From: Marinobacter excellens HL-55
GTDB taxonomy: Bacteria > Pseudomonadota > Gammaproteobacteria > Pseudomonadales > Oleiphilaceae
Reading direction: 5' to 3'
Assembly: GCA_001314845.1 (NCBI GenBank)
Contig: LJZQ01000033.1
Span: forward strand, 1-37,758
DNA length: 37,758 nucleotides
The notes under the pieces were generated by a model. The model worked only from the letters and a program-made list of their open reading frames with translations, was not told the origin of the DNA and ran no database searches. This document shows positions 36,401 through 37,758 of this stretch, one piece after another (positions within the stretch are counted from its first letter, which is position 1; each line of letters starts with the position of its first letter). The position numbers and the translations under genes were made by a program.

Positions 36401-37100
36401 CAAATACAACCCGGCCCGCACCTGGACCGCGGAAAACTCTGTGGGCATCGGTGGCGCCTACCTGTGCATCTACGGCATGGAAGGCCCGGGCGGCTACCAG
36501 TTTGTCGGCCGAACCCTGCAGATGTGGAATCGCTACCGCACCACCGATTATTTCGAGCCGGGTAAGCCCTGGCTGCTGCGGTTCTTTGATCAGGTGCGCT
36601 TCTACGAAGTCAGCGCCGAGGAACTGCAGCAGATCCGCCGGGATTTCCCCAACGGCGACTACCCGATCCGCATCGACGAAACCCGCTTCAACCTCAAAGA
36701 TTACGAGCAGTTTCTGACGGACAACAACGATGAGATCCAGACCTTCACGAACAAACGAAAGCAGGCGTTTGACGAAGAGCTGCAACGCTGGATCGAATCC
36801 GGCCAGATCAACTTCAGCTCCGAAGCGCCCATGGAAGACACCGGCGAGGATGACATCGCTAACCTGCCGGCAGGCCAGCACGCGGTGGAAAGCCATGTGG
36901 CGGGCAACCTCTGGGAATGCCTGGTCAAACCCGGCGACCTGATCGAGGCCCAGCGCCCAGTAGCGGTGATCGAATCCATGAAGATGGAAATCGAGTTACT
37001 GAGCCCGGTAGCCGGCCGCGTGGTGGACGTGCGCCGGGAAGCGGGTCAGGCGGTGTCACCGGGTACGCCGGTGGTGATCGTGGAAGAAATTACCGAGTAA
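33474..37100 (+). CDS. Guanidine carboxylase (urea-carboxylase family biotin enzyme)
   Basis: Multidomain biotin enzyme that carboxylates guanidine with ATP and bicarbonate to give carboxyguanidine. It has 1208 residues: biotin carboxylase (about 8-450; ATP loop [12 protein letters not shown] about 162-173; [13 protein letters not shown]), then the KipA/KipI-type carboxyltransferase domains (about 460-760 and 800-1040), and a C-terminal biotinyl domain with Lys1170 in ESMKM. Such proteins are usually annotated urea carboxylase. The guanidine-I riboswitch and cgdAB neighbours make guanidine the likelier substrate. Allophanate hydrolase, which would finish the pathway, is not in the window. ATG 33474 has GAGG upstream and overlaps cgdB by 10 bases. 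Confidence 0.92.
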   Translation: MELSGKFNKVLIANRGAIACRVIRTLRDMGIISVAVYAEADADSLHVRQADESYSLGEGSAATTYLDQNKLFDIVRESGAGAIHPGYGFLSENADFARRCEAEGVMFLGPTPEQMEQFGLKHTARALAECAGVPLLPGTGLLTGLDDALQTAEAIGYPVMLKSTAGGGGIGMSRCFGPDDLSRSFESVQRLSQNNFSNSGVFLEKFVEHARHIEVQLFGDGAGHVLALGERDCSAQRRNQKVIEEVPAPGLTDDVRTRMHATARQLGESINYRSAGTVEFIYDPNTCEFYFLEVNTRLQVEHGVTEQVYGVDIVQWMVQLGAGTLPELATLGADLTPSGHAIQVRVYAEDPNKDFQPSAGLLTNVAWPDDNGLRIDTWVQPGTEVSPLFDPMLAKVIVHEPDRETARQRLTKALDGSQLYGLETNLKYVRQVLDDPRFVEGRVFTRTLNEFDYQPATVDVISGGTMTTIQDYPGRIGYWEIGVPPSGPFDSYSFRLGNRLLGNSEAAPGLEITLKGPVLNFNRATQIVLTGAPLDARLNDEPVDFWQVIDVPAGATLKLGGTTGDGARAYALFRGGLDCPHYLTSCSTFTLGQFGGHCGRALRAGDVLTLNEAQPVEAAMLPADLKPTIGKTWKLHVTYGPHGAPDYFTGQDIDTFFASEWEIHYNSSRTGVRLIGPKPEWARSDGGEAGMHPSNIHDNAYAVGTVDFTGDMPVILGPDGPSLGGFVCPVTVISADLWKLGQFKAGDKVQFVPVSQDQAVALREALDESVATLTAATARITPIKPETPILDALSTDDHETGVVYRAAGDNYVLVEYGPMELDIHLRFRAHALMLWLREQNHDAILELTPGIRSLQVHYDSQKLNQRVLLDLLISAEKALEQQPEWDVPARIVHLPLSWDDEACQTAITKYMQSVRKDAPWCPSNLEFIRRINGLDSIDEVKKTLFEASYLVMGLGDVYLGAPVATPLDPRHRLVTTKYNPARTWTAENSVGIGGAYLCIYGMEGPGGYQFVGRTLQMWNRYRTTDYFEPGKPWLLRFFDQVRFYEVSAEELQQIRRDFPNGDYPIRIDETRFNLKDYEQFLTDNNDEIQTFTNKRKQAFDEELQRWIESGQINFSSEAPMEDTGEDDIANLPAGQHAVESHVAGNLWECLVKPGDLIEAQRPVAVIESMKMEIELLSPVAGRVVDVRREAGQAVSPGTPVVIVEEITE

Positions 37101-37160
37101 TGGCAACAACGCAAAAAAGAGCACTTTGACCAACACGGGCAACGCCCGAGGAGAGACACC

Positions 37161-37758
37161 ATGAAAACATCTGACTTCAGCAAACGTCTGGCGGCCGGTC
37201 TGTTAACGGCCTCTCTGTCTATGGGCGCAATGGCCCAGGAGAAGGATTCCTTCAGCATCGCCTGGACCATCTACGCTGGCTGGGTGCCCTGGCAGTACGC
37301 CGAAGACTACGGAATCATGAAGAAGTGGGCCGACAAGTACGATATCGAGGTGGATATCGTGCAGGTGAATGATTACATCGAATCGATCAACCAGTTCACC
37401 GCCGGCCAGTTTGACGGCGTGGTGGCCACCAGCATGGACGGCCTGTCGATTCCTGCGGCTTCCGGCATCGATACCACCGCGCTGATCGTGGGCGATTATT
37501 CCAACGCCAACGATGGCCTGGTGTCTAAAGACGCGACGTCCATTGAGGAATTGAAAGGCGAAACCGTGCACCTGGTTGAGCTGTCGGTTTCCCATTACCT
37601 GCTGGTGCGGGCACTGGACAGCGTTGGCCTGGAGGAGCGGGACATCAATGTGGTGAACATCTCCGACGCCGACCTGGTCTCTGCCTTCCAGACCGACGAC
37701 GTGCGCCATGTGGCCACCTGGAACCCGCTGCTGACGGAAGTGTCCGCCATGCCGGGCG
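37161..37758 (+). CDS. ABC-transporter substrate-binding protein, guanidine-operon type (3' end outside window)
   Basis: Only the first 199 codons are present; the frame is open to the window end. It has a Sec signal peptide (MKTSDFSKRLAAGLLTASLS then MGAMA, cleavage before QEK), then a NitT/TauT/SsuA-like periplasmic binding domain: IAWTIYAGWVPWQYAEDYG, a segment with INQFTAGQFDGVVATSMDG, and LVRALDSVGL. Such proteins accompany urea/guanidine carboxylase genes and probably capture guanidine or a related nitrogen compound. ATG 37161 has GAGGAGAG upstream and is 60 bases after the carboxylase. Permease and ATPase genes are expected next. Confidence 0.9.
   Translation, partial: MKTSDFSKRLAAGLLTASLSMGAMAQEKDSFSIAWTIYAGWVPWQYAEDYGIMKKWADKYDIEVDIVQVNDYIESINQFTAGQFDGVVATSMDGLSIPAASGIDTTALIVGDYSNANDGLVSKDATSIEELKGETVHLVELSVSHYLLVRALDSVGLEERDINVVNISDADLVSAFQTDDVRHVATWNPLLTEVSAMPG

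Noticed and set aside
35220..36896. 558-codon minus-strand open frame
   Set aside because: Lies entirely inside the carboxylase gene, which has strong domain matches; long antisense frames are common in GC-rich coding DNA, and this one shows no family motif.
33474..37100. Naming the biotin enzyme urea carboxylase
   Set aside because: The guanidine-I riboswitch and paired DUF1989 deiminase genes point to guanidine as substrate.
1..37758. CRISPR arrays, insertion sequences, phage genes
   Set aside because: No regularly spaced repeats, transposase, integrase or phage structural proteins were seen.

Overview
This 37.8 kb window is typical gammaproteobacterial chromosome. It is moderately GC-rich, with densely packed genes and short gaps. 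The tmRNA tag (ANDENYALAA), malate:quinone oxidoreductase, a pqq-ercA-ercS block arranged as in Pseudomonas aeruginosa, and the general gene complement suggest a marine Marinobacter-like or Pseudomonas-related organism. The genus is an inference. I see no insertion sequence, prophage, CRISPR array, tRNA or rRNA.

Layout. 1-2118: 3' part of ssrA and its terminator, an ExoD-family membrane protein, and a CheV chemotaxis protein. 2115-7129 (minus): a three-gene run of ATP-grasp ligase, an unrecognised 675-residue protein with a papain/calpain-like Cys/His/Asn pattern, and an acetolactate-synthase-like ThDP enzyme. This is the best candidate for an undescribed pathway. 7282-10948: mqo, a CaCA-type calcium/sodium antiporter and a PlsC acyltransferase. 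11155-13896: a Tat-exported sulfite-oxidase-family enzyme with its cytochrome c (SorAB-like), then msrA-msrB on the opposite strand. 13988-18439: a chromate transporter, a metallophosphoesterase, a CarS-like CDP-lipid synthase, class II fumarase and a small unknown protein.

18504-26523 (minus) is a complete PQQ locus: pqqA-B-C-D-E, then the S9 peptidase pqqH, the iron alcohol dehydrogenase ercA and the hybrid sensor kinase ercS, with most junctions overlapping. Diverging from pqqA is a NosR/NirI-type flavin and iron-sulfur membrane protein, followed by an AcuI/YhdH reductase and an ExaC-type aldehyde dehydrogenase. This looks like an alcohol-oxidation region, but no PQQ-dependent alcohol dehydrogenase lies in the window.

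31642-37758 is a guanidine-nitrogen operon. A sigma-54-type promoter with two weak NtrC-like sites upstream leads into a guanidine-I (ykkC) riboswitch. The riboswitch overlaps an intrinsic terminator. Downstream are the two carboxyguanidine deiminase subunits (usually labelled urea-carboxylase-associated proteins), a 1208-residue biotin carboxylase best read as guanidine carboxylase, and the start of an ABC-transporter binding protein cut by the window end. The layout implies two-input control: nitrogen limitation starts transcription and guanidine lets it continue.
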